Shown here piece by piece: positions 1-6,172 of a stretch of 12,282 nucleotides of DNA. Source of the stretch: JAVBJV01 sp031546815 (GTDB lineage Bacteria; Pseudomonadota; Alphaproteobacteria; Acetobacterales; Acetobacteraceae). The stretch lies in the NCBI GenBank assembly GCA_031546815.1, contig JAVBJV010000030.1, positions 1 to 12,282 of the forward strand, in the 5' to 3' direction. The translations under genes and the position numbers were made by a program. Numbering within the stretch: position 1 is the first letter of the stretch; every line of letters begins with the position of its first letter. Below the pieces are notes generated by a model that did not search any database, had not been told where the DNA came from, and saw only the letters and a list, made by a program, of their open reading frames with translations.

Positions 1-138
1 GGGGCGGGTGGCGTCGTCTTCGCGGCTGTGCTTTGCCCACGCCCCGCCCGCGCCGTCCCCCCCCCCCGCGCGCCGCCCCCCCCCCGCGACGGGCTTGCCG
101 CGTTCTTCGAAAAACGCGAACCAGGCTGGAGACAATAA
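1..138 (+). CDS. C-terminal end of a probable enoyl-CoA hydratase (crotonase family), 5' truncated by the window
   Basis: Frame 1 is open from the window edge to TAA at 136-138. Its last residues read DGLAAFFEKREPGWRQ, which closely resembles the usual C-terminus of crotonase-fold enoyl-CoA hydratases (EG-x-AFLEKR-x-P-W type). Only this tail, about bases 87-138, is recognisable. The residues before it are a Pro/Arg/Ala-rich stretch encoded by two poly-C tracts and do not look like a crotonase, so the sequence or frame to the left of about base 86 may be unreliable. The stop is one base before the HMG-CoA lyase ATG, so the two genes are probably co-transcribed and translationally coupled. With that neighbour, a methylglutaconyl-CoA hydratase of leucine degradation is an attractive but unproven identity. 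Confidence 0.5.
   Translation, partial: GAGGVVFAAVLCPRPARAVPPPRAPPPPRDGLAAFFEKREPGWRQ
57..85. repeat. Two poly-C homopolymer tracts (11 and 10 C)
   Basis: An 11-base C run at 57-67 and a 10-base C run at 76-85 are separated by a short GC-only spacer. Nothing comparable occurs elsewhere in the window. On the opposite strand they form two long G runs. They sit in the coding tail of the upstream gene, where the translated sequence loses resemblance to its family. They could be a sequencing or assembly problem near a contig end, or genuine slippage-prone tracts. Confidence 0.85.
128..131 (+). promoter_or_regulatory. Ribosome binding site of HMG-CoA lyase
   Basis: GGAG lies 8 bases before the ATG at 140 and overlaps the coding end of the upstream gene (stop 136-138). 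It decides the start against the longer open frame from base 8. Confidence 0.7.
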
Positions 139-139
139 C

Positions 140-1042
140 ATGCGCCTTCCCACACATGTCCGCATCGTCGAGGTCGGGCCGCGCGACGGCCTGCAGAACG
201 AGGCAAAGCTGGTTCCGCTGGAAACCAAGATCGCGATGATCGAAGGGTTGGCCGATGCCGGTCTGCAGGTGATCGAGGCGGGGAGTTTCGTTTCGCCCAA
301 ATGGGTGCCGCAGATGGCGGACTCGGCCGAGGTTCTGGCCCGTGTGCGCCGCAAGCCCGGTGTGTCCTATCCCGTGCTGGTGCCCAACATGAAGGGGCTG
401 GAAGCTGCACTCGCCGCGCAGGTGCACGAAGTCGCGGTGTTCGGCGCTGCGTCCGAGAGTTTCAGCCAGAAGAACATTAACTGCTCGATCGCCGAGAGTC
501 TGGAACGCTTTGCGCCTGTCTGCGCGGCGGCGCTGGCGCAGGGACTGAAGGTGCGCGGCTATGTATCGTGCGTGCTGGGCTGCCCGTACGAGGGGGATGT
601 CGCTCCCGCCGCTGTTGCGCGTGTGGCCAAAGCCTTGCGCGACATGGGGTGTTACGAGGTGAGCCTGGGCGACACGGTTGGCGTCGGCACAGCGCGCAAG
701 GCGCAGGAGATGATCTCGACCGTTTCCAGCGTTGTACCGGTCGAGCAACTGGCGCTGCATTTCCACGACACATACGGGCAGGCGCTGGCGAACATTCTGT
801 CCTGCATGGAGATGGGCGTCGCGGTGGTCGACAGTTCCGTGGCCGGGCTTGGCGGCTGCCCCTATGCGCGCGGCGCGGCCGGGAATGTGGCGACCGAGGA
901 TGTGCTCTACATGCTGCACGGGATGGGTGTGGAAACCGGGGTGGATCTGGGCCGGGTTGCGGCGGTTGGCCGGATGGTCTCGGGCGTGCTGGGGCGGCCT
1001 CTGGCGTCGAAAGTGGCACAGGTTCTGGAAAAGGCGGCCTGA
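140..1042 (+). CDS. mvaB: Hydroxymethylglutaryl-CoA lyase
   Basis: A cytosolic TIM-barrel lyase that cleaves 3-hydroxy-3-methylglutaryl-CoA to acetyl-CoA and acetoacetate, the last step of leucine degradation. The 300-residue length is usual for the bacterial family. Visible family features are the N-terminal GPRDGLQNE (residues 13-21) with Arg15 and metal-binding Asp16, the metal-ligand pair HFH at 207-209, the signature SVAGLGGCPYA around 233-242 with the active-site loop Cys240, and GNVATED with Asn249. The start at 140 is chosen because GGAG at 128-131 sits 8 bases upstream and the protein then begins right at the conserved core; an open frame continues upstream to base 8 but is non-homologous. 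It directly follows the probable hydratase gene, which favours leucine catabolism (liuE-like). Related lyases acting on other 3-hydroxyacyl-CoAs are possible but less likely given the intact signature. Confidence 0.93.
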   Translation: MRLPTHVRIVEVGPRDGLQNEAKLVPLETKIAMIEGLADAGLQVIEAGSFVSPKWVPQMADSAEVLARVRRKPGVSYPVLVPNMKGLEAALAAQVHEVAVFGAASESFSQKNINCSIAESLERFAPVCAAALAQGLKVRGYVSCVLGCPYEGDVAPAAVARVAKALRDMGCYEVSLGDTVGVGTARKAQEMISTVSSVVPVEQLALHFHDTYGQALANILSCMEMGVAVVDSSVAGLGGCPYARGAAGNVATEDVLYMLHGMGVETGVDLGRVAAVGRMVSGVLGRPLASKVAQVLEKAA

Positions 1043-1140
1043 CCGGGGGGAGTTGTCTTTTCGGGAAAGTAGCGCGATTGTAACGACATCGTATTGCGCG
1101 TGTAGGCAGTGCAGAACGGAACAATATTCGGGGACGGAAC

Positions 1141-2421
1141 ATGAAGAATTCAGCTTTGGCGGATCGCAGAACCGATGCGATTGCGCGCGGCGTTGGTGTA
1201 ACGGCGCAGATCTACGCGGACCGGGCGGAAAACGCGGAAATCTGGGATGTCGAAGGGCGGCGCTATATCGACTTCGCGGCGGGGATTGCGGTGCTGAATA
1301 CCGGCCATCGTCACCCGAAGGTGATCGCGGCGGTGAAGGCGCAGCTGGATCGTTTCACGCATACCTGCCACCAGGTCGTCCCGTACGAAAACTACGTGCA
1401 GCTGGCCGAACGTCTGAATGCGCTGGTGCCGGGCAAGTTCACCAAGAAGACCATCTTCGTGACCACGGGTGCCGAAGCGGTTGAGAACGCCATCAAGATC
1501 GCGCGTGCCTCGACCGGGCGTCCGGCGGTGGTGGCGTTTGGCGGCAGCTTCCATGGGCGCACGTTCATGGGCATGGCGCTGACGGGTAAAGTCGCACCAT
1601 ACAAGATCGGCTTCGGGCCGATGCCGGGCGATGTGTATCACGTGCCGTTCCCGGTGCCGCTGCATGGCGTCACGGTGGATGATTCGCTGGCGGCGCTGGA
1701 CCGGTTGTTCAAGGCCGATGTCGATCCCGCGCGCGTGGCTGCGATCATCCTCGAACCTGTGCAGGGCGAGGGTGGTTTCTACGAAGCGCCGCGCACCTTG
1801 ATGAGCGCGCTGCGCAAGCTGTGCGACCAGCACGGCATCCTGCTGATCGCCGATGAAGTGCAGACCGGTTTCGCGCGCACCGGCCGCGTGATGGCGATGG
1901 AGCATCACGACGTTGCGCCCGACATCACCACCATGGCCAAAAGCCTGGCAGGTGGCTTCCCGCTGGCCGCAGTGACCGGCCGTGCCGAGGTGATGGACGC
2001 ACCGGGCGTTGGCGGTCTGGGCGGCACGTATGCGGGCAATCCGCTGGGTGTTGCTGCGGCACACGCGGTGCTCGACGTGATCGAGGAGGAGAAGCTCTGC
2101 GAACGCGCCGACATGCTGGGCAACCGGCTGAAGCAGCGTTTGGAATCGCTGCGTTCGGATGTGCCCGAAATCGTCGATATTCGCGGCCTCGGCTTCATGA
2201 ACGCGGTCGAGTTCAACGATGTGAAGAAGAACGTGCCCTCGGCGGATTTTGCCAATGCGGTGCGTCTGAAGGCGCTGGAGAAGGGGCTGATCCTGCTGAC
2301 CTGCGGCGTGCACGGCAACGTGATCCGTTTCCTGGCGCCGCTGACCATTCAGGACAACGTGATGAACGAGGCGCTGGATATTCTGGAAGCGTCGATCCGC
2401 GAAGTGAAAGCGGCAGCGTAA
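1141..2421 (+). CDS. gabT: 4-aminobutyrate aminotransferase (PLP-dependent, class III)
   Basis: A cytosolic PLP enzyme that transfers the amino group of GABA to 2-oxoglutarate, giving succinate semialdehyde and glutamate. The 426 residues match the family. Visible features are FAAGIAVLNTGH (45-56), the PLP-phosphate loop TTGAEAVENA (108-117), FHGRT with Arg140, EPVQGEGG with Glu205 and Glu210, ADEVQTGFARTG with Asp238, MAKSLAGGFP with Schiff-base Lys267, and VIRFLAPL with Arg396. These correspond to E. coli GabT Arg141, Glu206, Glu211, Asp239, Lys268 and Arg398. The Glu210/Arg396 pair is typical of GABA aminotransferases and argues against an ornithine or acetylornithine enzyme, although 5-aminovalerate is a usual second substrate. 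A GGGACGGA purine stretch at 1131-1138 supports the start. No succinate-semialdehyde dehydrogenase gene is adjacent; a 98-base gap separates it from the lyase, and a strong hairpin follows. Confidence 0.93.
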   Translation: MKNSALADRRTDAIARGVGVTAQIYADRAENAEIWDVEGRRYIDFAAGIAVLNTGHRHPKVIAAVKAQLDRFTHTCHQVVPYENYVQLAERLNALVPGKFTKKTIFVTTGAEAVENAIKIARASTGRPAVVAFGGSFHGRTFMGMALTGKVAPYKIGFGPMPGDVYHVPFPVPLHGVTVDDSLAALDRLFKADVDPARVAAIILEPVQGEGGFYEAPRTLMSALRKLCDQHGILLIADEVQTGFARTGRVMAMEHHDVAPDITTMAKSLAGGFPLAAVTGRAEVMDAPGVGGLGGTYAGNPLGVAAAHAVLDVIEEEKLCERADMLGNRLKQRLESLRSDVPEIVDIRGLGFMNAVEFNDVKKNVPSADFANAVRLKALEKGLILLTCGVHGNVIRFLAPLTIQDNVMNEALDILEASIREVKAAA

Positions 2422-2425
2422 ATAC

Positions 2426-2458
2426 AAGCGGGCCGTCCAGTGATCGGGCGGCCCGTTT
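2426..2458. terminator. Bidirectional hairpin terminator between gabT and the LysR gene
   Basis: The core arms 2429-2438 (CGGGCCGTCC) and 2446-2455 (GGGCGGCCCG) pair over 10 positions with one T-G wobble around a 7-base loop. Flanking AAG/TTT extends the stem to about 13 pairs. The + strand continues with TTT after the stem, and the - strand also has T-rich sequence beyond it (CTTGTATTT). It begins five bases after the gabT stop and touches the last base of the convergent LysR gene, so it probably serves both transcripts. Confidence 0.8.
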
Positions 2459-3363
2459 CATGCCTGGCTGATCTCGACCAGCCAGTCGCGGAATGCGACG
2501 AAGCCCGGCACGGCAAGTCGATCTGGCGTGTAGGTCAGATAATAGCCCGCATCGCGATGCAGAACATGCGGGAATGGCTCGAACAGTTTTCCCGCCGCCA
2601 GTTCGCGTCGCAGATGCCGGCGTTGCCCCAGTGCCAGACCGTGGCCGACAAGGGCGGCTTCGTATGCAACACCCAGTTCTTCAAACACCAGATGGTCACG
2701 CGCTTTCAGATCGCCGAGGCCCGCTGATTGCAGCCATTCGTTCCAGTCGTCGCGTGTGTGGCGCTGGTGGATCAGCGTCGCCGTGCGCAACATGGCGGGC
2801 GGATACGGCGCACCCGCCGGGTCGAGCAATGACGGCGCGCAGACGGGGCAGAGTTCGTCCACGAACAGCAGCACGTTCTCCACACCGCGCCAGCGTCCGT
2901 GGCCGTAACGGATGCGTGCGTCGATCTGCCCCTGACCAACCTGCACGGCGTCGTTCGAGGATATCAGCCGCAGATCGATCTTGGGGTGACGCACACGGAA
3001 GTCGGGCAGGTGCGGCAGCAGCCAGTGCAGCAGAAACCCGGAATAGGTGCGGATGGTCAGCACCGGCGTTTCCGATTTCTGGGCCGCCAGGGTTTCCGTT
3101 GCCTTGCTGATCTGCGCGAACGCATTGCCGATACTGCGGGCAAAGGCCGCGCAGCCCGGTGTGGCGATCAGCCCGCTGCCGGTGCGCTCGAACAGCGCCA
3201 GGCTCAGATGGTCCTCCAGAAGACCCACCGCCCGGCTGACGGCACCTTGCGTGACACCCAGTTCGTCTGCGGCGCGCGTGAAGCTGAGATGCCGGAACGC
3301 AGCCTCGAAACTGCGTAACAGGTTCAGTGGGGGCAGGATGCGTTGGGCATGAGTTTTTCTCAT
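2458..3363 (-). CDS. LysR-family transcriptional regulator, GcvA-like
   Basis: A DNA-binding regulator of 301 residues, the usual LysR length. The N-terminal winged helix-turn-helix (about 9-68) has LPPLNLLRSFEAAFRHLSFT and ADELGVTQGAVSRAVGLLE (32-50), the typical opening of the GcvA/AmpR subgroup. The remainder is the periplasmic-binding-protein-like effector domain, ending with GVAYEAALVGHGLAL (231-245) as in GcvA relatives. The frame is open upstream to 3798, but that part is antisense to the CoA-transferase; the ATG at 3361-3363 is the only start close to the conserved domain, though it lacks a clear Shine-Dalgarno. It is divergent from the CoA-transferase operon across 57 bases, the classic arrangement for a LysR protein regulating its neighbour and itself. 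The effector is unknown and may be the substrate or CoA ester of that operon. The GcvA resemblance is to the subfamily and does not imply glycine-cleavage control. Confidence 0.9.
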   Translation of the reverse strand: MRKTHAQRILPPLNLLRSFEAAFRHLSFTRAADELGVTQGAVSRAVGLLEDHLSLALFERTGSGLIATPGCAAFARSIGNAFAQISKATETLAAQKSETPVLTIRTYSGFLLHWLLPHLPDFRVRHPKIDLRLISSNDAVQVGQGQIDARIRYGHGRWRGVENVLLFVDELCPVCAPSLLDPAGAPYPPAMLRTATLIHQRHTRDDWNEWLQSAGLGDLKARDHLVFEELGVAYEAALVGHGLALGQRRHLRRELAAGKLFEPFPHVLHRDAGYYLTYTPDRLAVPGFVAFRDWLVEISQA

Positions 3364-3420
3364 GATGACCGCAGCATTACTGGTTTGGCGGCGGGGCGCA
3401 AGCCGGATACAGATTCGTGC
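3364..3420. promoter_or_regulatory. Divergent promoter/operator region between the LysR gene and the CoA-transferase operon
   Basis: Only 57 bases separate the two start codons, so both promoters and any LysR site must lie here or reach into the coding ends. A small dyad TTG-N11-CAA at 3385-3401 is the best candidate half-site pair I see. No convincing -35/-10 pair is visible on either strand. The regulatory role is inferred from the divergent LysR layout. Confidence 0.45.
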
Positions 3421-4638
3421 ATGGGCACGTTCACAAGAAACACCAACATCACAACCGATCTGCCATTGGCGGGCATTCGCGTGCTGGCGCTGGAGCACGC
3501 CGTCGCCGCGCCGATCGCCACGCGCCACATGGCGGATCTGGGGGCCGAGGTCGTGAAGATTGAACGTCCCGGCGTCGGCGATTTTGCGCGCGGGTACGAC
3601 AAGGCGGTGTTCGGGCAGTCGTCGTTTTTCGTGTGGCTCAATCGCGGCAAGCAGAGCGTTACGCTGGATCTGAAACACCCGGATGCGGCGGACATTATCG
3701 CCCGTCTGGTCGCGCAGTCGGATGTGCTGGTGCAGAACCTGGCGCCCGGCGCGGCGGCGCGATTGGGATTGGGGTATGACGAACTCGCATCCCGCCATCC
3801 AGGTCTGATAGTATGCGATATCTCGGGCTACGGCGAGACGGGGCCGTATGCGGATCGCAAGGCTTACGATCTGCTGATCCAGGCCGAGGCCGGTCTGATG
3901 AGTGTGACCGGCACGCCCGATACACCATCACGCGCGGGGATTTCGGCGGCGGATATCGCGACCGGGATGTATGCGTTTTCATCGTGCCTTGCAGCGCTGG
4001 TGCGACGCGGACGTTCGGGCAAGGGCGCGCATGTGCGGGTGGCGATGCTGGACGCGCTGTCCGAATGGATGGGTAATGCGCTGTATCACGCAGCCTATGG
4101 CGCCGGTGCGCCAGAGCGCCGTCCAAGCACGCATCCGGGGCTGGCACCGTATGGGGCGTATCGGGCGGATAACGGGCGTGCGCAGGTGATCCTCGGCGTG
4201 CAGAACGAACGCGAATGGGCGACGTTCTGCGACATGGTGCTGAAGCGGCCAGAGCTGACACAGGACGCACGCTTCGCCAGCAACACTGCCCGCGTGACGC
4301 ATCGCGAGGAACTGACGGTGCTGCTCGAGGATATCTTCGCGCCGCTGCGTGCGGAAGATGTGGTGGATCGTCTGAATAAAGCCGGGATCGCCAATGGGCG
4401 TCTGAACGATGCGCAGCAGGTATGGGACCATCCGCAACTCGCCGCACGCGATCGCTGGCGGCAGGTGGAGACACCGGCGGGACCGGTTCGTGCGCTGATA
4501 TCGCCGATGGATTTTGCCGATGTCGCACCGGTGATGGGCAACGTGCCCGCGCTGGGCGAACACACCGACAGCGTACTGACAACACTTGGCTACACGCCGG
4601 AGCAGATCGCCACGCTGCATAAAAATAACGTGGTTTGA
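3421..4638 (+). CDS. Class III (CaiB/BaiF, formyl-CoA-transferase-like) CoA-transferase
   Basis: Transfers CoA between an acyl-CoA donor and a free carboxylate through an aspartyl-CoA thioester intermediate in the cytosol. The 405-residue length is normal. The protein opens with LPLAGIRVLALEHAVAAPIA and DLGAEVVKIERPGVGDFAR, followed by VWLNRGKQSVTLDLK, SDVLVQNLAPGAAARLGLGY and ISGYGETGPYADRKAYDLLIQAEAG. Asp150 in YDLLIQ aligns with the catalytic Asp of formyl-CoA transferase (Asp169). An upstream in-frame extension to 3343 would overlap the LysR start and is non-conserved, so ATG 3421 is preferred, although its ribosome site is poor. It is the first gene of an operon with a periplasmic binding protein (18 bases on) and a MaoC hydratase, which suggests activation of an imported carboxylate. 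Substrate cannot be read from the sequence; itaconate, mesaconate, citramalate or hydroxymethylglutarate are candidates by pathway logic only. Confidence 0.88.
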   Translation: MGTFTRNTNITTDLPLAGIRVLALEHAVAAPIATRHMADLGAEVVKIERPGVGDFARGYDKAVFGQSSFFVWLNRGKQSVTLDLKHPDAADIIARLVAQSDVLVQNLAPGAAARLGLGYDELASRHPGLIVCDISGYGETGPYADRKAYDLLIQAEAGLMSVTGTPDTPSRAGISAADIATGMYAFSSCLAALVRRGRSGKGAHVRVAMLDALSEWMGNALYHAAYGAGAPERRPSTHPGLAPYGAYRADNGRAQVILGVQNEREWATFCDMVLKRPELTQDARFASNTARVTHREELTVLLEDIFAPLRAEDVVDRLNKAGIANGRLNDAQQVWDHPQLAARDRWRQVETPAGPVRALISPMDFADVAPVMGNVPALGEHTDSVLTTLGYTPEQIATLHKNNVV

Positions 4639-4642
4639 ACAA

Positions 4643-4648
4643 GGGGGA
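4643..4648 (+). promoter_or_regulatory. Ribosome binding site of the binding-protein gene
   Basis: GGGGGA lies 8 bases before ATG 4657, inside the 18-base gap after the CoA-transferase stop. It supports efficient independent initiation and this start codon. Confidence 0.65.
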
Positions 4649-4656
4649 TAACCGAC

Positions 4657-5628
4657 ATGCCGATAACTCGCAGAGGGCTGGTGCTTGCCAGCACCGCCGC
4701 GCTGACGCTGCGTCACGCGCAGGCGCAACAGGGTAACACAACGCCGATCCGTCTGGTGGTGCCGTACTCCGCGGGAGGCCCGACCGATGTGCAGGCGCGC
4801 ATTCTGGCCGGACATCTGGAACGGGCGTTGCATCAGACGGTGGTGATCGACAATCGCACTGGCGCTGGTGTGCAGTCGGGGACTGAGTTCGTTGCCACGG
4901 CGCGGCCGGATGGCCTCACCATGCTGATGACGACGGTGGCGCATGCGGTGAACCCCAGCCTGATGCCGAAGCTGCCCTACGACACGGAACGCGATTTTGC
5001 ACCGGTGGCGCTGGTGGCGAAAGTGCCGCTGATCATTCTGGTGAGGAACGACCTGCCGGTGAAGGACGGGCGCGAATTCCTCGACTGGCTGCGTGCGCAG
5101 AACGGGCGGGCGACGTATGGGTCCGCAGGCATTGGCAGTGCGCCGCATATCGGCACCGCGCTGATGCTGATGATGGCCAATGCGCGCGCCGTGCATGTGC
5201 CGTATCGCGGTACCTCGCAGGCGATCACCGATCTGGCGGGCGGACGCATCGATTTCTACCTCGACGCGGTGGCGACCGGCATGGCGCATGCGCGCGGCGG
5301 CAAGGTGCGCGCGCTGGCGACGGCAACGCTGGCCCGCAGTCTGGCTGCGCCCGAAATTCCGACATTGGCGGAACAGGGGCTTCCGGGTTTCGAGGCCTAT
5401 ACCTGGAGCGGCCTGTTCGTGCCCGCCAACACGCCGGCCGATGTGATTGCCCGTCTGAATGCAGGCACGCGCGCAGCGATGGCGGATGCAGCGCTGCGCA
5501 CCCGCTTTGCCGAGATCGGCGCCGATCTTGCCGAACCCGCTGCGCCCGAGGCTCTGGGCCAGTTTGTCCATAACGAGATTGAAAAATGGGGGCGCGTTGT
5601 TGAAGCCTCCGGGATGCGTATCGAATGA
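4657..5628 (+). CDS. Tripartite tricarboxylate transporter (Bug/TctC family) periplasmic substrate-binding protein
   Basis: A periplasmic solute receptor of the Bug family, which binds small carboxylates; 323 residues is typical. Residues 1-23 form a signal peptide with TRRG at 4-7, a hydrophobic core and a likely AQA cleavage site after residue 23. The paired arginines could mean Tat export, but the motif is incomplete. The mature protein starts with family hallmarks: PIRLVVPYSAGGPTDVQAR (30-48), VVIDNRTGAG, then a YGSAGIGSAPHIGTALM stretch and VPYRGTSQAITDLAGGRIDFY further on. IPTLAEQGLPGFEAYTWSGLF is the usual C-lobe motif. The gene sits between a CoA-transferase and a MaoC hydratase and overlaps the latter by four bases (ATGA). 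No TctA or TctB membrane subunits occur in the window, as is common for orphan Bug proteins, so it may use a distant transporter or act in sensing. Ligand unknown. Confidence 0.92.
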   Translation: MPITRRGLVLASTAALTLRHAQAQQGNTTPIRLVVPYSAGGPTDVQARILAGHLERALHQTVVIDNRTGAGVQSGTEFVATARPDGLTMLMTTVAHAVNPSLMPKLPYDTERDFAPVALVAKVPLIILVRNDLPVKDGREFLDWLRAQNGRATYGSAGIGSAPHIGTALMLMMANARAVHVPYRGTSQAITDLAGGRIDFYLDAVATGMAHARGGKVRALATATLARSLAAPEIPTLAEQGLPGFEAYTWSGLFVPANTPADVIARLNAGTRAAMADAALRTRFAEIGADLAEPAAPEALGQFVHNEIEKWGRVVEASGMRIE

Positions 5629-6116
5629 ATGATGTGACACAGGCTTTCAATCCGCTCGCCCATCGCATGGTGCCCGAGCAGCGCTGGTTTGACGATTTCA
5701 GGATCGGTGAACGCTTCCTGCTGCCCAGCCGCACGATGACGGACGCGGTGTTCCTCGCGTTCCAGGCGGCGAGTGGGGACAATCACCCCGTGCATTACGA
5801 CGTGGAATACTGCCGCGCGCACGGCATGCCGCACATGCTGGCGCACGGGTTCCAGGTGGTGATCCAGACCGCGGCGGGGGCGGGGATTTTTCCGCATCTG
5901 GTCGAGGATTCTCTGAAGGCGTTTCTGGAACAGTCCAGCCGTTTTCTGAAGCCGGTGTTTGTCGGCGACACGCTGTATGCGGCGCTGGAAGTTGACGAGA
6001 TGTCGCCCAATCGCACCACGGGCGTTCTGGGGCTGCGCAGCACGGTGCACAACCAGCGCGGCGAGCTGGTGCTGGATGGGCGGCACCGGTATCTGCTGCG
6101 GCGCAAATCGGCGTGA
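5625..6116 (+). CDS. MaoC-family (hot-dog fold) acyl-CoA hydratase/dehydratase
   Basis: A 163-residue single hot-dog protein that probably hydrates an enoyl-CoA or dehydrates a 3-hydroxyacyl-CoA in the cytosol. The catalytic hydratase motif is visible as ASGDNHPVHYD (49-59), with Asp52 and His57 in the D-x4-H spacing of R-specific enoyl-CoA hydratases. A central helix HGMPHMLAHGFQ follows, then SSRFLKPVFVGDTLYAALEV, typical of the second strand region. Its ATG overlaps the stop of the binding-protein gene (ATGA, 5625-5628), indicating translational coupling. Together with the CoA-transferase, a two-step activation and (de)hydration of one carboxylate is likely. Similar hydratases act on itaconyl-CoA, mesaconyl-CoA or (R)-3-hydroxyacyl-CoA; the sequence alone does not choose. 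No CitE-type lyase is adjacent to complete a known itaconate-type route. Confidence 0.88.
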   Translation: MNDVTQAFNPLAHRMVPEQRWFDDFRIGERFLLPSRTMTDAVFLAFQAASGDNHPVHYDVEYCRAHGMPHMLAHGFQVVIQTAAGAGIFPHLVEDSLKAFLEQSSRFLKPVFVGDTLYAALEVDEMSPNRTTGVLGLRSTVHNQRGELVLDGRHRYLLRRKSA

Positions 6117-6117
6117 T

Positions 6118-6146
6118 TTGACCGTATGACATCCGCCCGTTATCCC
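6118..6146 (+). promoter_or_regulatory. Weak candidate sigma-70-type promoter before the FAD oxidoreductase
   Basis: TTGACC (6118-6123) matches the -35 consensus at five of six positions. Seventeen bases later TATCCC (6141-6146) matches the -10 poorly (three of six). It lies just after the MaoC stop and ends 26 bases before the ATG at 6173. The alternative is read-through from the operon. Confidence 0.3.
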
Positions 6147-6172
6147 TCGGCAATCCCAAGGATAACGTGCAG

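Noticed and set aside
8..139. N-terminal extension of HMG-CoA lyase from base 8
   Set aside because: The extension is Pro/Ala-rich from the poly-C tracts and non-homologous; a proper ribosome site and the family N-terminus support ATG 140.
1028..1062. GAAAAG/CTTTTC inverted repeat after HMG-CoA lyase as a terminator
   Set aside because: Only six pairs around a loop of over 20 bases and no T run; not convincing.
1078..1106. TTGTAA-17-TGTAGG as a gabT promoter
   Set aside because: Only four and three of six consensus matches, not above chance.
1150..2427. Open frame of 425 codons antisense to gabT
   Set aside because: His/Arg-rich composition without domain motifs; a mirror of high-GC codon bias over a gene with clear catalytic residues.
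3979..5640. Open frame of 553 codons antisense to the CoA-transferase and binding-protein genes
   Set aside because: Spans two recognised genes and their gap, is His/Arg/Gln-rich and has no recognisable motif.
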